64,000 bases of DNA from Phytoseiulus persimilis (lineage: Eukaryota; Arthropoda; Arachnida; Mesostigmata; Phytoseiidae). The notes beneath the pieces were generated by a model, which was not told the origin of the DNA, did not search any database, and saw nothing but the letters and a program-made list of their open reading frames with translations. A program made the translations under genes and the position numbers. The DNA lies in assembly GCA_037576195.1 (NCBI GenBank), contig CM075103.1, forward strand, positions 15,872,001 through 15,936,000, read 5' to 3'. Numbering within the stretch: the stretch's first letter is position 1; each line of letters begins with the position of its first letter. Shown here in pieces: positions 1 to 12,625 of the stretch.

Positions 1-490
1 GTCTTGTTGCATTTCTCTGATTCTTTAAATTTACTGCACAGTTTCTTCAGTCAGAAAACAGAGATCGCGACTCAGAAGTCGGGATTCCGATATTTGGATC
101 AGTGATTTTCACTTTTCATTTTCATCGGTAGGAGAGGAAACTGCCGAGAGCAAATTTGGATGATCGGGTGAGAATCGGGAGAGGGGGAGGGGTTTGGAGA
201 TGACGGGGTGCGAAGATCTCAAACAAAAAGTAGTAACTTCTTGTTTGGAATGCTTCCAGAAAGCCCATCTCCGAGGAGTGTCCCTGGAGGCCGTTCAAAA
301 AATTCCACAGTCTCTCATTCATGCTAGACTCAAATCGACGCGATGTGGTAATTCCATCGGGTTTTCATAGTTCCCCCCTCAACCTCAACTCCAGTTCGAA
401 TACTTGGCCAGTGTAGCATGGCCTCTTTGTTTTGATCGCTATGCACGGAGTCGAGTCTTCAGCGGGGCCGTTGGTTATCATGAAGTTTCG
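1..490. other. No gene recognised
   Basis: The first half kilobase holds only short open frames without family resemblance and no recognisable splice-bounded exon. It could be intron, UTR or intergenic sequence of a gene lying to the left. Confidence 0.4.
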
Positions 491-1690
491 TCACAACGAG
501 ATATGACCGCACTGTTCAAACGGCACGCCTTCCCAAACCGATGAACCGAAGTAGCTCATTCGATCGGAGAATCTGATTTCAGGATATTCCTCGATGAGCC
601 TAGATCGGCTGCTCGGTGATTCAGTATGAATTCTTTCCCAGGGCCACAACTGCCGGTTTTGATTAGTCCGTGCGGGCGCATCCAACGCCCTTGTGTAAAC
701 CTTTTTTGACCGTTTTGCCCAGTCCCGAGGAATACGCCTGCACGATTTCGCGTCGAGTCGATTCTCATTACCATCTTCGTTGTTGTTGTTTTCGTGGTTG
801 CTGTTATTTGGAGAATGGGCACGTTCGCTCGCCACGGGACGAGCTGCCGCAGCTGCGGGAGATCTCGGCGAGTCTCGGTGAGCTCGTCTCCGGGCCCGCC
901 CACGCGCCGCCCACCCGCTCGATGTTCGGCGTCTATTGGTCCGAGCCGACGGGACTTGTAGAGCGAGGAAGCGGGATGGGGAACGAAAGGGCGAAAACGG
1001 GGACGAACCGCACCAACGGGGCGAAGGGGCTTTTGTTCCCACCGTCCGAATACCCACCCAAGCCGTCTGTCCATGTATCTGTTGGGCGACTGCTCGGTCC
1101 GCTCCTCCGCCGGTCTCGACGTCGAGAAAGCGGAGGGAATCCGGCTCGAGGGGAGACGCCACGGAAGCTGTGCGCCCATCGGAGCAGCAGGCAACAGGAA
1201 ATGCGGACTGAGTGGAGCGTCTTTCTCCTCTTCCCAAACCCGGCTTCCTTCCTTCCTCTTGCTCGCGGCCCTCCTCGCGTCCTCGTTTCCGAGTCTTCTG
1301 CCAGTCTTTCGGCTTTCTGCGCTCTCTCGCTTTCTCCACGTTCCTCCGCGTCGCCTTATTCTTGGTGCGCTCCGTGGTCCTCGTTTCGTTTCTCTCCCCG
1401 CCGGCTCCGATCCTTCTTCGCGCCGGGCTCTGACTCGCAGAAGAGAACGGAAAACGCAGCAGAGGCTCAGAACGAAGATTGGGAAGAGACGTGCACATTG
1501 AAACGAGGTCGTTCTTCCTCGTCTCATTTCCCTCCCTCGAGCCCGGCTCATTCGTTTCCGCTCTTCTCATCCCGCTCCCCCGCTTATTCCTTGTTCTGCA
1601 CGCTCTCGTCGTGTTCAATTTCGAAGTGTCGCGAGCTTCCTTCCTTCGCTTTCTAACAACCGGGCTCAGGCTTCCCATCGAGCTCAACGT
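491..1690. other. GC-rich, stop-poor stretch open in several frames
   Basis: Roughly 1.2 kb lacks stop codons in at least three frames at once: about 398 and 331 codons on the minus strand and 328 on the plus strand. The translations are low-complexity, rich in Arg/Ser/Pro/Glu, and match no family I know. CpG is frequent and long pyrimidine-rich runs occur at about 1240-1450. Such mutual openness usually reflects base composition rather than three overlapping genes. A promoter or CpG-rich first exon of a gene extending left is my best guess. Confidence 0.35.
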
Positions 1691-1699
1691 TCTCCTATG

Positions 1700-2500
1700 G
1701 GGGTTTCGGCGGTTGTTGGAGTATACGAAACCAATTTAGGTGATTTTGGAGCTGTCATGCGGGTTCGCACTCGTGCTCGTTCCGTCGACAGAAGATTCGA
1801 GTGTGATGACGTGGGAAGACCCCGCTCAACGGTTGAGGGAGCTACAGATCAACGAAGAACTCCGGAATCGTTTCGAATACTCTCAGAACCGAATTCGGAT
1901 CACATGACATGACTCTCCAGTTCCTCATCGCAATGACAGTTGACATGAGATCTCTCGATCACACTCTTCCTCGATGATATAACGAATCGCTGTCAGCGTC
2001 TGACGCGTAAACTAAGACCTCGGAGTTGAAGGTCACAGTGACCGACTTCAAATCTTTCGGAGCTTGAACCATCTTCTAAGAAGCCTGGAAGGAGTTTGAA
2101 TGTACTGACCGGTCCGGTGTCAACCCGCTCCGCAGCTTAGGATTCCAGGCAAAGCTCGGCGCAGCGCGGTGTGTCCACCAAACGACGAACGACGGATTGA
2201 AGTGGATGCATACAACGCTCGGCGGGGATGTTGGTGCACTGTCCATCGTGTCTGCCAAGAACGGAACAAACTCGGTGAACTTGGCCAACTTCGCGCTGTA
2301 AGAGGTGATCGATGTTTGGGCGGTGATCGAGCTCCCACCCATGGATGGCGTGAACTGGTCCATGACTGAACTTTCGGGTTCGAACGATTACGTGTTCCGG
2401 CTCCACCGATTCGTTGTGTCGGGGACTCGTTGCCGACGATGTAAGTTGGAGCGCGTATCATCTTGAGCAACCCTATGAAACAGTACGGATTTCCTTACGC
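1700..2500. other. No gene recognised
   Basis: About 0.8 kb with only short, mutually overlapping open frames and no recognisable domain or splice structure. Confidence 0.35.
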
Positions 2501-2519
2501 ATGCGAAAGGCAAGGGGCG

Positions 2520-3105
2520 GTTACAGCCGGAAATAACGAAATACCGAAAACCTGAAATCCCGAATATGCGAAATGCCGAAAACCCTTTCCCCATCCGAAG
2601 GCTCGCTTGGAGTGGATGAGGCTTCTATGCAGGGCAGCCAGCACCTATCCAAGCCAGGAGAGGTGGGATCGGCCAGAGTCCGTAATGTAGGCCGGCAGTG
2701 TACACTGAGCGGTTACATTCTTTGGATGCCATGGGTGTGCAATCTTCCAATCTCAAGCCACGGAACCTGAGAAATTGTTTCTCCAATCGTACATTTGTCT
2801 CTCGGTTGTATTCCAAAGCATGAAAACTGCGAGGACTCGGCGAGTGCCCGCATCTACCACGCGAACTCATCGTCCAGAAGCTGGCAGATGCCGTCTCGCC
2901 CGTTTCGACTAGCTGACTCTTCTGCTGCATGAAAGTCTCTTCCGTATCAGGCAAGCTTTCAACGAGGGGGAGAGGGATTTCGGCATTTCAGGTTTTCGGG
3001 ACTTTCGGTTTGGGGATTCCAGGTATTCGAGATTTTCGTATTTCGGTACTTCAGGTATTCGGGATTTCCGGTATCTCAGGTGTTCGGTATCACCGGTGCA
3101 CCCCG
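2520..3105. repeat. Inverted pair of short-motif repeat arrays
   Basis: The stretch 2527-2590 is built of CCGAAATACC/CCTGAAATCC-type motifs. The stretch 2970-3105 is built of the reverse complements (GGTATTTCGG, GGATTTCAGG and variants). At the inner edges the two arms match as inverted repeats: GAAATGCCGAAAACCCTTTC near 2570 against the reverse complement of the sequence near 2972-2990. About 375 bp of unrelated sequence lies between. The shape resembles a foldback or MITE-like element, or a minisatellite duplicated in inverted orientation. The right arm is about twice as long as the left. Confidence 0.55.
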
Positions 3106-3109
3106 GTCC

Positions 3110-4076
3110 GTCCGGGCTCTCAAGATACTCACCAAATGAACATTATTCGCATAGGTCCCGGGAACACAAAGCACTCCGATAACCAAGCATGCTCTTGGAG
3201 GAGAGAATAGGAGATGAATCATCATAAGAAGTTCGCTCCAGTGGGATCACCTCCCCGTAAATCACCGAGGTTCGAACGAAGAGGATCTTCCATGAAGTTT
3301 TTGTAAACACACCCGCCTGTTCCCGCAACGTCTTCATTCACGTTACCATCGGGGCCGGCGGAGCAACGAGGCTCTTGTCCCGTTTCGTTGAAAGAAAGAC
3401 CAGCCCTCGTCGATAAACAGATCTGTTGATCGCTGCAGACGATCCCTCGACAGCGGTGGTAGATAGACTCGCGCGGAGAGCAAATGAATACGTGTTGGCT
3501 CAAGTTAACTGCTCAACGTGTCCGGCGATAAGGCGCCGATCAAGGAGCGCTCATTGAAATCGATTGGAGTGGAACTCCGAATCTCTTCGCCGGCTTCGAC
3601 GTGGCTGCACGACTCCTGACCGAAGTCTGGAGATCCTGCGCCCAAGCTATACAGCGAAAGAGTCCTCTCGTTCCAGAGTCCTCGACGCGGCCAAGTCTTC
3701 GTCTTTCTGTCGGTTCGATCCCACGGTGCCGAGAGGGACATATCCACGCCGGGAAGCGACGGCTGCTCGGCGCCGCCAATGACGTGAAACCATCCATTTT
3801 CAAAGATTGGGAAACAACGAAACGCCGCCGATCAAGCCCTCTGACCAGTGGGCCTGTCTGTGCATTCCCTCTTCAGTCACCGGTGTTGATATTTCCCGCG
3901 CTGTGGAAGCGTGGTCATTGCGGGCACATCTGCACCGGCGCACGTTGTCGCGCGCGCGCGCGCACGTGATGTGAAGCTCGCCGTTCAAAAGCCTGTGCAT
4001 CGAGCTCGAGGTCTCTTTCGTCGTCGGCCAGCGTGCAGAGCCGTCTCTCGTACAGTAAAGTGAACAAGGATTCGTA
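3110..4076. promoter_or_regulatory. Upstream region of LSM14
   Basis: Nearly 1 kb without a supported gene. It ends in a short alternating CG/CA tract (about 3949-3966) about 110 bp before the LSM14 start codon. The core promoter and 5'UTR of LSM14 should lie in its last few hundred bases, but I see no defining element. Confidence 0.3.
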
Positions 4077-5649
4077 ATGGCGTCAGGAGGGCATCTCGAA
4101 TCCTACCTTAACCGGGATGTCTCGGTGATAACTACCCGGGAAATCCGCTATCAAGGAGAACTGGCCTCCTTCGACAAGGAGAATCGGACGATTACTCTCA
4201 GGAAAGGTGAGTCATGCTCCATGCTAGCCGGCACCGCGGCCCCCGAGATCTTGTGACTTCGAAACTCCATGAAATCATCACTTCTGCACCGTTCATCTTC
4301 GGCGATGACCGTGACCTTTCATTTTTTTTCTGTCTCTCCGCAGTGCACAACATGGGAACCGAAGACCGCGTCTCGACCATGCGGCTGTTCCCTTCAGCAA
4401 AAGTTTTTGACTTCATCGTTTTCCACGCTGAGCATCTAAAGGATTTCCGACTGACTCCACGTGAGTTGTTTGGATCTTCTCGGATCATTTTTGTCCCCAA
4501 TTCGTTTCCGACGTCGAGCGCCGAATCCTTTCGGGACCAGACATCGAGTTGCAACTTGACCGCGAGTTGACCTTGGAATGCAAATTGACTCATCATCCCG
4601 CTCGGATCGGAAATCCCGTGTACCCCTTACTGATTCCAAACACGAATCTCGCGAACTTGGATCGATCCGAAGTTCCTTCAATGAGCCAAGGGTTCCTCTA
4701 AATTTTCGTTGTCGTCTGCTATGATCTGAGGTAACCGGGAGCGTTCCTCTCGTCCGCAGGCGATGCGGAAGATCCCGCGATCGTGTCCTGCGTCGGTGAA
4801 AGGCCCAACCGATCTTCTCAAGGTGTCATGAACATGCTCGAGCGTCCTGCTCCTGCAGTATCGAACCGCCACGGCCGCGTTCGTAACATAGACATCCAGC
4901 AAATGCTCAGAGGTCCAGGCAACAGAGGCCGTCAGCCTCCGCAGAACCGACGCAACCGACAGAACTACAACCACGAGGACCGGAACAAGGTTGGTTGCCG
5001 CCGGGTCTCCTCTGACCGTCTTTGTTCTGTTTTTCCTGAAAACCTGCTTTGTCATGCTGGGCTCTAGGGAAGCTTCCCGAGGTCCTGGATCTGGGGACAG
5101 CCACGACTGAGCTCTCGATATTTGCTCCAGAGAAACCGCCACGTCAGCTTCAATGACGCCAGCCTCGAGAACGTGCGTGGATCGAGAGAGCGCTCCTCGT
5201 CCTTCACTCACGTCCCTCACATTCCGCGGAGCATGGTTCTTCGTTTCGCGAACGCCAAGAAGCGCGACTCGCAGCCCAACTCGCGCAAAAACTCGCGCTC
5301 CATTCCCGGTCAGCCGGTGGCTACGAAAGCTACGAAGCTGGAGTTCGACGACGACTTCGACTTCCAGAAGGCTCTCGAGGATTTCCAGAACCTCAACATG
5401 AGCGACAAGAAGCCCGAGAAGGAAGGCGTCGAGGCCGAGCCTGAGAACATGAAAGACTACTACGACAAGGGCAAGTCGTTTTTCGACAATCTGACGACCA
5501 CGACCGCCGAAGCACCGAAGCGCACTCGCAAGGACGAATTCGCGGCCAACAAGGTGACGTTCGGAGTTTCCCACATCCGTAGAGAGAAGTGGAGGCGTTC
5601 ATCCATGAGACATAATCAGGGCAGACGACGCACCGGCCTGGCGGCATGA
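4077..5649 (+). CDS. LSM14 / Trailer hitch family RNP protein
   Basis: Four exons: 4077-4206, 4344-4460, 4760-4989 and 5131-5649. All introns are GT-AG and the phases agree, giving about 331 residues. Exons 1-2 encode the N-terminal Lsm14 Sm-like domain, with the motifs EIRYQGELASFD and the diagnostic MGTEDR. Exon 4 carries the FDF motif (DDDFDFQKALEDF), an FFD box (YYDKGKSFFDNLT) and a TFG box (NKVTFG). This is the architecture of LSM14A/B, Trailer hitch and Scd6, which act in P-bodies and translational repression and bind DDX6 and 4E-T. The tail after the TFG box is only about 25 residues and lacks the RGG repeats of vertebrate LSM14. A polyadenylation signal AATAAA lies at 6012-6017. Confidence 0.92.
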
Positions 5650-7361
5650 GTTCGACGAAATTCTAGACAGGCGATTCATTAGCGCGGCAGCAGAGATAGT
5701 TTCATCGTGCACTCGCACGATGCGATAGTTGTGACGAGCGGCTGAATAGCATAATAGTAAGACCGCTCTTGCACCGAATTTGAGAAGAGCGACCATTTGG
5801 ATCCTTGGCTGATTTTGTGCTCGGGTCGATGAGGGTGGGAACAACCCATCCAAAAGAGGCACAAAACAGGAAACCAGCACAGGAGCAGGGAAGAAGACCA
5901 CAAAATCAGCCTGGGTTGCGGGTCGCTCAATTTTTTCATACTTTTATCAGTTGTTGTCCGTCGTTGGTCGACCACCCGCGTAAGCAATGGTGCAAGCTGC
6001 CAAGGCTGTGAAATAAAGTCTAATTATTCTACACATAAAGAAACCTTCTCATTTTCGTGTTTCTGGGCACTCGATCTTAGTCTCGGATGCCTTCTTCAGT
6101 CGTCTCCGTGGCATTTCGAATCAACGTGAGTCAGTTCCCATGGAACGACTGCGAGCATCACCTCGTGATGCTCAGCTGCTCGATCTTCCATTAATTCATC
6201 TTGCTATCTATCCATCAATCCGCGCCCGTTTCCATCATTGGCTCATTAGGGCTCGGCAGAGCATCGTTGCCAAGTCGTGATCATTATCGCGTCCGGTGTC
6301 TCCTCTCCCCCCGTGTTCCTCGCAACAGAATTCCCCACCCTATTTTCCCGGCAGACGTCGCTCGGTCTGTCCCTCTTCCCCTACACCCGGGAGCCGTGTG
6401 GGCCGATAGCAGCACGAGGAGAACGTTTCGCAAATGAGTGTGTCTGTGCACGGATTATTTTGGATTCGTCATTACAGCAGCACACATCGCTCACACTTTA
6501 ATCGTTTGCGGCAGCGACAACAAGCTCCCTCCGTCACAACCACCTCCGCCATCAGCTCATCATCCCCACCCAGAGACGCACGGACAGACGGGCGATCGGA
6601 TATCGCGGTCACAACGAGACCGGATCGAACAAACGTTATCAAATGATGACATGGCTCAAATTGCGAATAAACCAACTGGCTTCTCGCTCACTTCGCGCCA
6701 TCGCTGTTTTAGACGACTTCCTTGCGACCCTCCGATTGGGCGTCGTCACCAGACTGACCACTTGGCACTCGTGAGGAAAGAAAACTCAGCCTTCCTAAGG
6801 AACAGATGTTTTTTTTTCTTGTCTTTTATTGAAGGGCACTTGCCGAAACTTCGTTGCATCTTTTCTTTACACTTCTGTCTAGTTTCGTTGACACGTTCGA
6901 CCCAAACCTCTTCTTGGCGGAGGTCTTCTTGGCGAGCCGCGTTGTTCCTCGTCATTTGACGCGATCCCTCTCGCTCCGTAACATCAAAACAGACTTCATC
7001 GACCCCCGCCTGAATGGCTGCGCTTCGCCGTGTCTCACAATCAACCGTTTCTGCTCACATGATCAGAATATATATTTTAATCTATATTTGTATAATTTTA
7101 TCATTTATTATCGCTCCATAAACTCGATCATCATCGTCTGTCGCTCACTCAAGCTTTTCTTCCATCGTGAAGTGATATCATCCTTTATGGTTTATGTACA
7201 TCACACTCATTTCTCTTCAATGCTCCAGTTGGACTGCGGACAGCGTCGCCACCGTGTTTCACTCGTCCCCCATAAAACCTTTGGACACCTAGAAATATTG
7301 TTCAGCATGTACAACATCAAGTTCTAAAGCATGCACGATCAGTTGTTTCTCCATCACGAGC
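5650..7361. other. Intergenic: 3'UTRs of LSM14 (+) and ARL1 (-)
   Basis: No further coding sequence is supported. The LSM14 AATAAA is at 6012-6017. On the minus strand, possible ARL1 polyadenylation signals appear as TTTATT on the plus strand near 7103 and 6826. An A+T-rich patch (about 7062-7110) stands out from the otherwise balanced composition. Confidence 0.5.
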
Positions 7362-8794
<1,433 letters not shown>

Positions 8795-11700
8795 ACTGTT
8801 ACGACGTGGAAGCTGCTGTTGGATTCGGAGGAACGATTGCCACTCGTTGTCTCACCGGCACGGACAGCAGGAGGACCCCCACTTCGAAATCCGAGCAAAC
8901 CACACGGATGCTGCAGTTAAAAGCCTTTAGGATCGCTAAAATCTCGTGTCAAGAACGCGTTCGTGAAATGATGACAGAACACGAAGGTAGAAGCCAACGT
9001 TGGCGGAGTGCGGTAAAACGCAACGCGCCAGGTTCAGCGGAGTGATCTAGCAGCCGGCTCGGCATGGAAATCTTGGCAGGGAGGAACGGCGTCTCGAGGA
9101 AGCGGAGAACTCCATGAAGAGTTTGAGATCCAGGGGGACCGCAGTCATGTCGGGCTGCGCCATGCACTGGCGGCCTGCAGTGCGGTGATGGGAGGACTTT
9201 CGATCATTTATTCAATGGCGGCGCCAATGATGATGATGATGACTCTGACGATGATCTCAGTGGCGCGAAGTCGGTTTCGAGTAGCAGCTGTTAAACGACG
9301 TAGGGCTTGAATTCCCAAATCAGGGGACGTCTGTGAGCCTGAACGCGCCGAGGGAGATTCTCCGCAGCATCGTTAGCTTGAGCTGGAGTTCCATCGGTGA
9401 TTTCCTTCCGTGGATAACGTCTGCGCACCCTGTCTCGCCGATGGAGAGACGTTCCCTGGAATTGGTCACCCAACATTTCGATGATGAATGCCGCAACTTG
9501 CAAATCAATCGCACAGGAACTCTGTACTCTGCTTGGAGTAGGACAGTTGATGATATTAGCTCGCGTGGGACGCTCATTTCACACCGTGGACCATGTGATC
9601 AGAAGACAAATAGATTTCAGAAAGTCCATCAAGCTTCCGCTTCATCTGCCTTGCCAGAAACTGTGAAAGGAGCTTGGAGCGCCCCATTCGTCGGTCGCCG
9701 TCTCTTCGACAGTCGTCACTCACTTTTCAGAGTGTTCCTCCAAGAGAACATGTGTCAAGTAGGCTTGACGGAGGGTGTTCTACAGGTGAGGGATTGTCGA
9801 GAAACTCATACCGGCGCGAAGAACGAACGAATCCGATTTTTCCAGTAGGCGCCGAGTCTCGGATGGAAAGTTTGCCCGCTCGCGCTAGGAACCAAGGCGG
9901 AGTGATCGGAATCAGCGCGATTCTTGCTTCACCAAACCTGTGGCTTCAGCCTTTTGCGGAGCTCGTTCATTGAACGGCATGGGGATCATAGATTGCACTA
10001 TTGTGTCTCTGCGATCGTTGTTGTGTTCACATTGCTTCTCATTTTCTCACACCAGGAATAGTCGGCGTCGTCCTCCCGAGATTCTTTCCCGCAGTTCTTT
10101 TTTGGAAGATATTGGATGCGCCGCTGGCCACTTTATGAGCTCGTTTAGGAACGACTACGACATTCGCCACAAGATAGGACTCAGCAAGCTAGTTCGGTGT
10201 CGGTCTTTGTTCTTCTATTATGTCAAACGCACTTTCACTTCAGCATAAAGTGATCTCATCGAGTAAGTAATGTTCCCCTCTCCCACTGGTGCAGGAGCCT
10301 TTCGATGATGCATATCACCTCGGGGAGGTGTTTTTCGTCGAATCCTTCGTGGCCTCAGCGTTTCCTCCTTCTCGTAGTATGCATCGTTGCATTCACAGAT
10401 GAAGTGGCTCAGGTCCTATGAGACCGCGCCACATATGTTGTATCTAGTTCCAGCTCTCTAAGTTAACTCGGCAGCTGTTCATCCGCTCGCTGATGGTCGT
10501 TTGGAATACCCACTTCCTTCCGCTTCTAGGCGGCGCTGAACAGACTAGAAGTGGAGGGTTTCAGAGTGCACATCGCCTGTCCTTCGACTGATATTCGAGC
10601 CAGGAAATCATGATCGTCACGGCTGCACTCGACTTTCCCCGGTGTCGATGTGCGTAGGGAGCTCCCTCAGCAGCAAAGGTGCTTCCACCGTCCTCTAAAA
10701 GTGTGACGGGATGCGGCAATACGGATGAGCATTCGCTGTATCTCCTGTCAATAGAGCAGGAGTTGCGAAATGGCAGAAGAAGTCGATACTCCTGGCAAGC
10801 ATCAGCGGGACGGCAGATGAATCCTCGGAATTTTCACCAGATTGAATTCAAATCCCCATTTCGTGTCGAATGCGTCAACATCTATCCACGATCCTTTGAA
10901 CCCAGAGAAGATCCAGCTCGCGTGTCTTCCCGAATCGTCAGTCGAACGGTACTCGAATCCAACTAACCACTACGCTGCATCCACCCAAACATCGTCGCGA
11001 ATCAATGACGAGCGCCAAACTTTTCCATCGAGCTGATGGAGCCTGCGGCAGAACCGTAGCCGGAGCAGCATGGTTTTCGCAAATCATTCTCCCAGATCCT
11101 CTGGGCCCCTCGGGGAACGAAACTTCATCCTTTCTCATTCAAGACGATCACCCCACAGAGATGAATTCCGCGTTTTTCGCAGCACGAAAGCAAAAACAAG
11201 TGGGAACCAATGTTGTCCCGACCTAAAATTGGTGAACCTCTCCTCAGTGAGCTTCCCGCTGACGTCACCCCCGCTTCTCGGAATGGCTGAGTAATTTCCA
11301 GAGGCAATATTCGTCGGAGTCGAATTGTATGTTTCCGGAGGGGGGAACCGATCCTTGGATCTCAAGAGACCCGATGCATTCGTCGTATATAGCCGTCGAG
11401 GCTCGTGGCTCATCGCTTTCGTGGCTGGGTCCTGTGGCCTCGTCGCAAAAAGTCCAGAGCAAGGGTTCTCAACCTTGTCCTCCTCACCGTTCCGAAGCCA
11501 ACCAGCCGTGAGCCCCGCCGTCGAGAAACACCGGTCCAGATTGACCGAACCGTCTCGTAATCGGGCCAGCTCGGCATTCGTTGAACCGCTAGGAACAGAA
11601 AACTTCCGACTACTTCTCGATACCACAAACCAGATTGATGAATCAAACTCGTCCTGAATCGACTGGGATCTCGAAACACGGGGGCACTGAGAACATGCGG

Positions 11701-12625
11701 TAGGGTTCGAGCACGCATCCGCCGGTTATTGGGACCTCATTCTGCCTCGGGCTGTATCCGATCGCCGGCTTGGATCATCTCGGATATACCATCGGACTGA
11801 TCGGTGCGAGACGCGTTCAATTCAAGGGTGGGGCGGAATCAACCCGACGGACGCTTCGTTCAAGTGCTCGTTTCTGAATCCCTCGGAGGATCCTCCCACT
11901 AGAAACATTGGAAAAAAAGACAACTAATCGTCGATGTTCCACATTTCGTGACCCGGTCCTCCCATAACTCTTCGGAGCCTGCTCCAGGCACTTCCATCTT
12001 CTCCATTCCCTATAGAGCGTCGCTCCTTCGTGACTCCCGACCCTAGTCCCGCTAGAACCCTAGTTCCGTGCTTCCGCGCATCTCCTAAGGAAATCGAGAA
12101 ATTCACGAGGCCGTCGCGGTTCGATTCTTTGGGGAGCGCGCGAAGGCTTCGGGCGCGGAGAGGACGACAACCTCCGGAGCCGCATCACGTCTAATTTGGA
12201 ACAGATATCCTCGATTGCTCGGAAGCCGGTGGAAGCCGGCCGCCGCAGTGTTTGCAGGTCTAGTTCGTCGAACCTCCGCTAGGGCTCGTGACCGTCGCGG
12301 CGATCTCGTCGGTAGCGAGAGTGAATTCCGGATCGGCGCTCTCCCCCAGCATGAGGTTGTCTTAGAATCTCAGATTCGAGATACTTGAAGCCTGAATTCC
12401 GCAGAACGATCTTCGAAGCGATCTATCTCTGAACTACAGAGATCGTAGCGTTGGTGCTTGTTGCTTGCGTGGCAAGGTGGTGGTGACGCGCCGCTTGGCC
12501 GCTGTGCTGTTGATATTGTAGGAGAGGAAGAAGGAGATTGTTGCTGTGGTTCGGCACGCGTCTGTTTTCGAAAAATAAGTGTTAGAAGCTGCCTTCACTT
12601 CGAGACAGCACCGCAAGCGTCCAGG
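8795..12625. other. Long intergenic region, no confident gene
   Basis: About 3.8 kb between the ARL1 start and the SRRM1 start. It carries many short open frames in every direction but none with a recognisable domain. The best unexplained frame is at 9291-9581 on the minus strand (listed separately). Sequence at 10.6-11.8 kb has interrupted protein-like frames on both strands that may be decayed coding or transposon sequence; I could not identify a family. Confidence 0.4.
9291..9581 (-). CDS. Unidentified open frame, possible terminal exon
   Basis: I do not recognise this frame. It is open for about 96 codons on the minus strand and ends at a stop at 9291-9293. It has no in-frame ATG near its beginning, so it would have to be a 3' exon; a possible acceptor AG lies near 9530 but its pyrimidine tract is poor. 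The translation is mixed in composition, with a hydrophobic patch (LQVAAFIIEML), several dibasic pairs (RR) and an end EFKPYVV. It might be chance. Confidence 0.18.
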
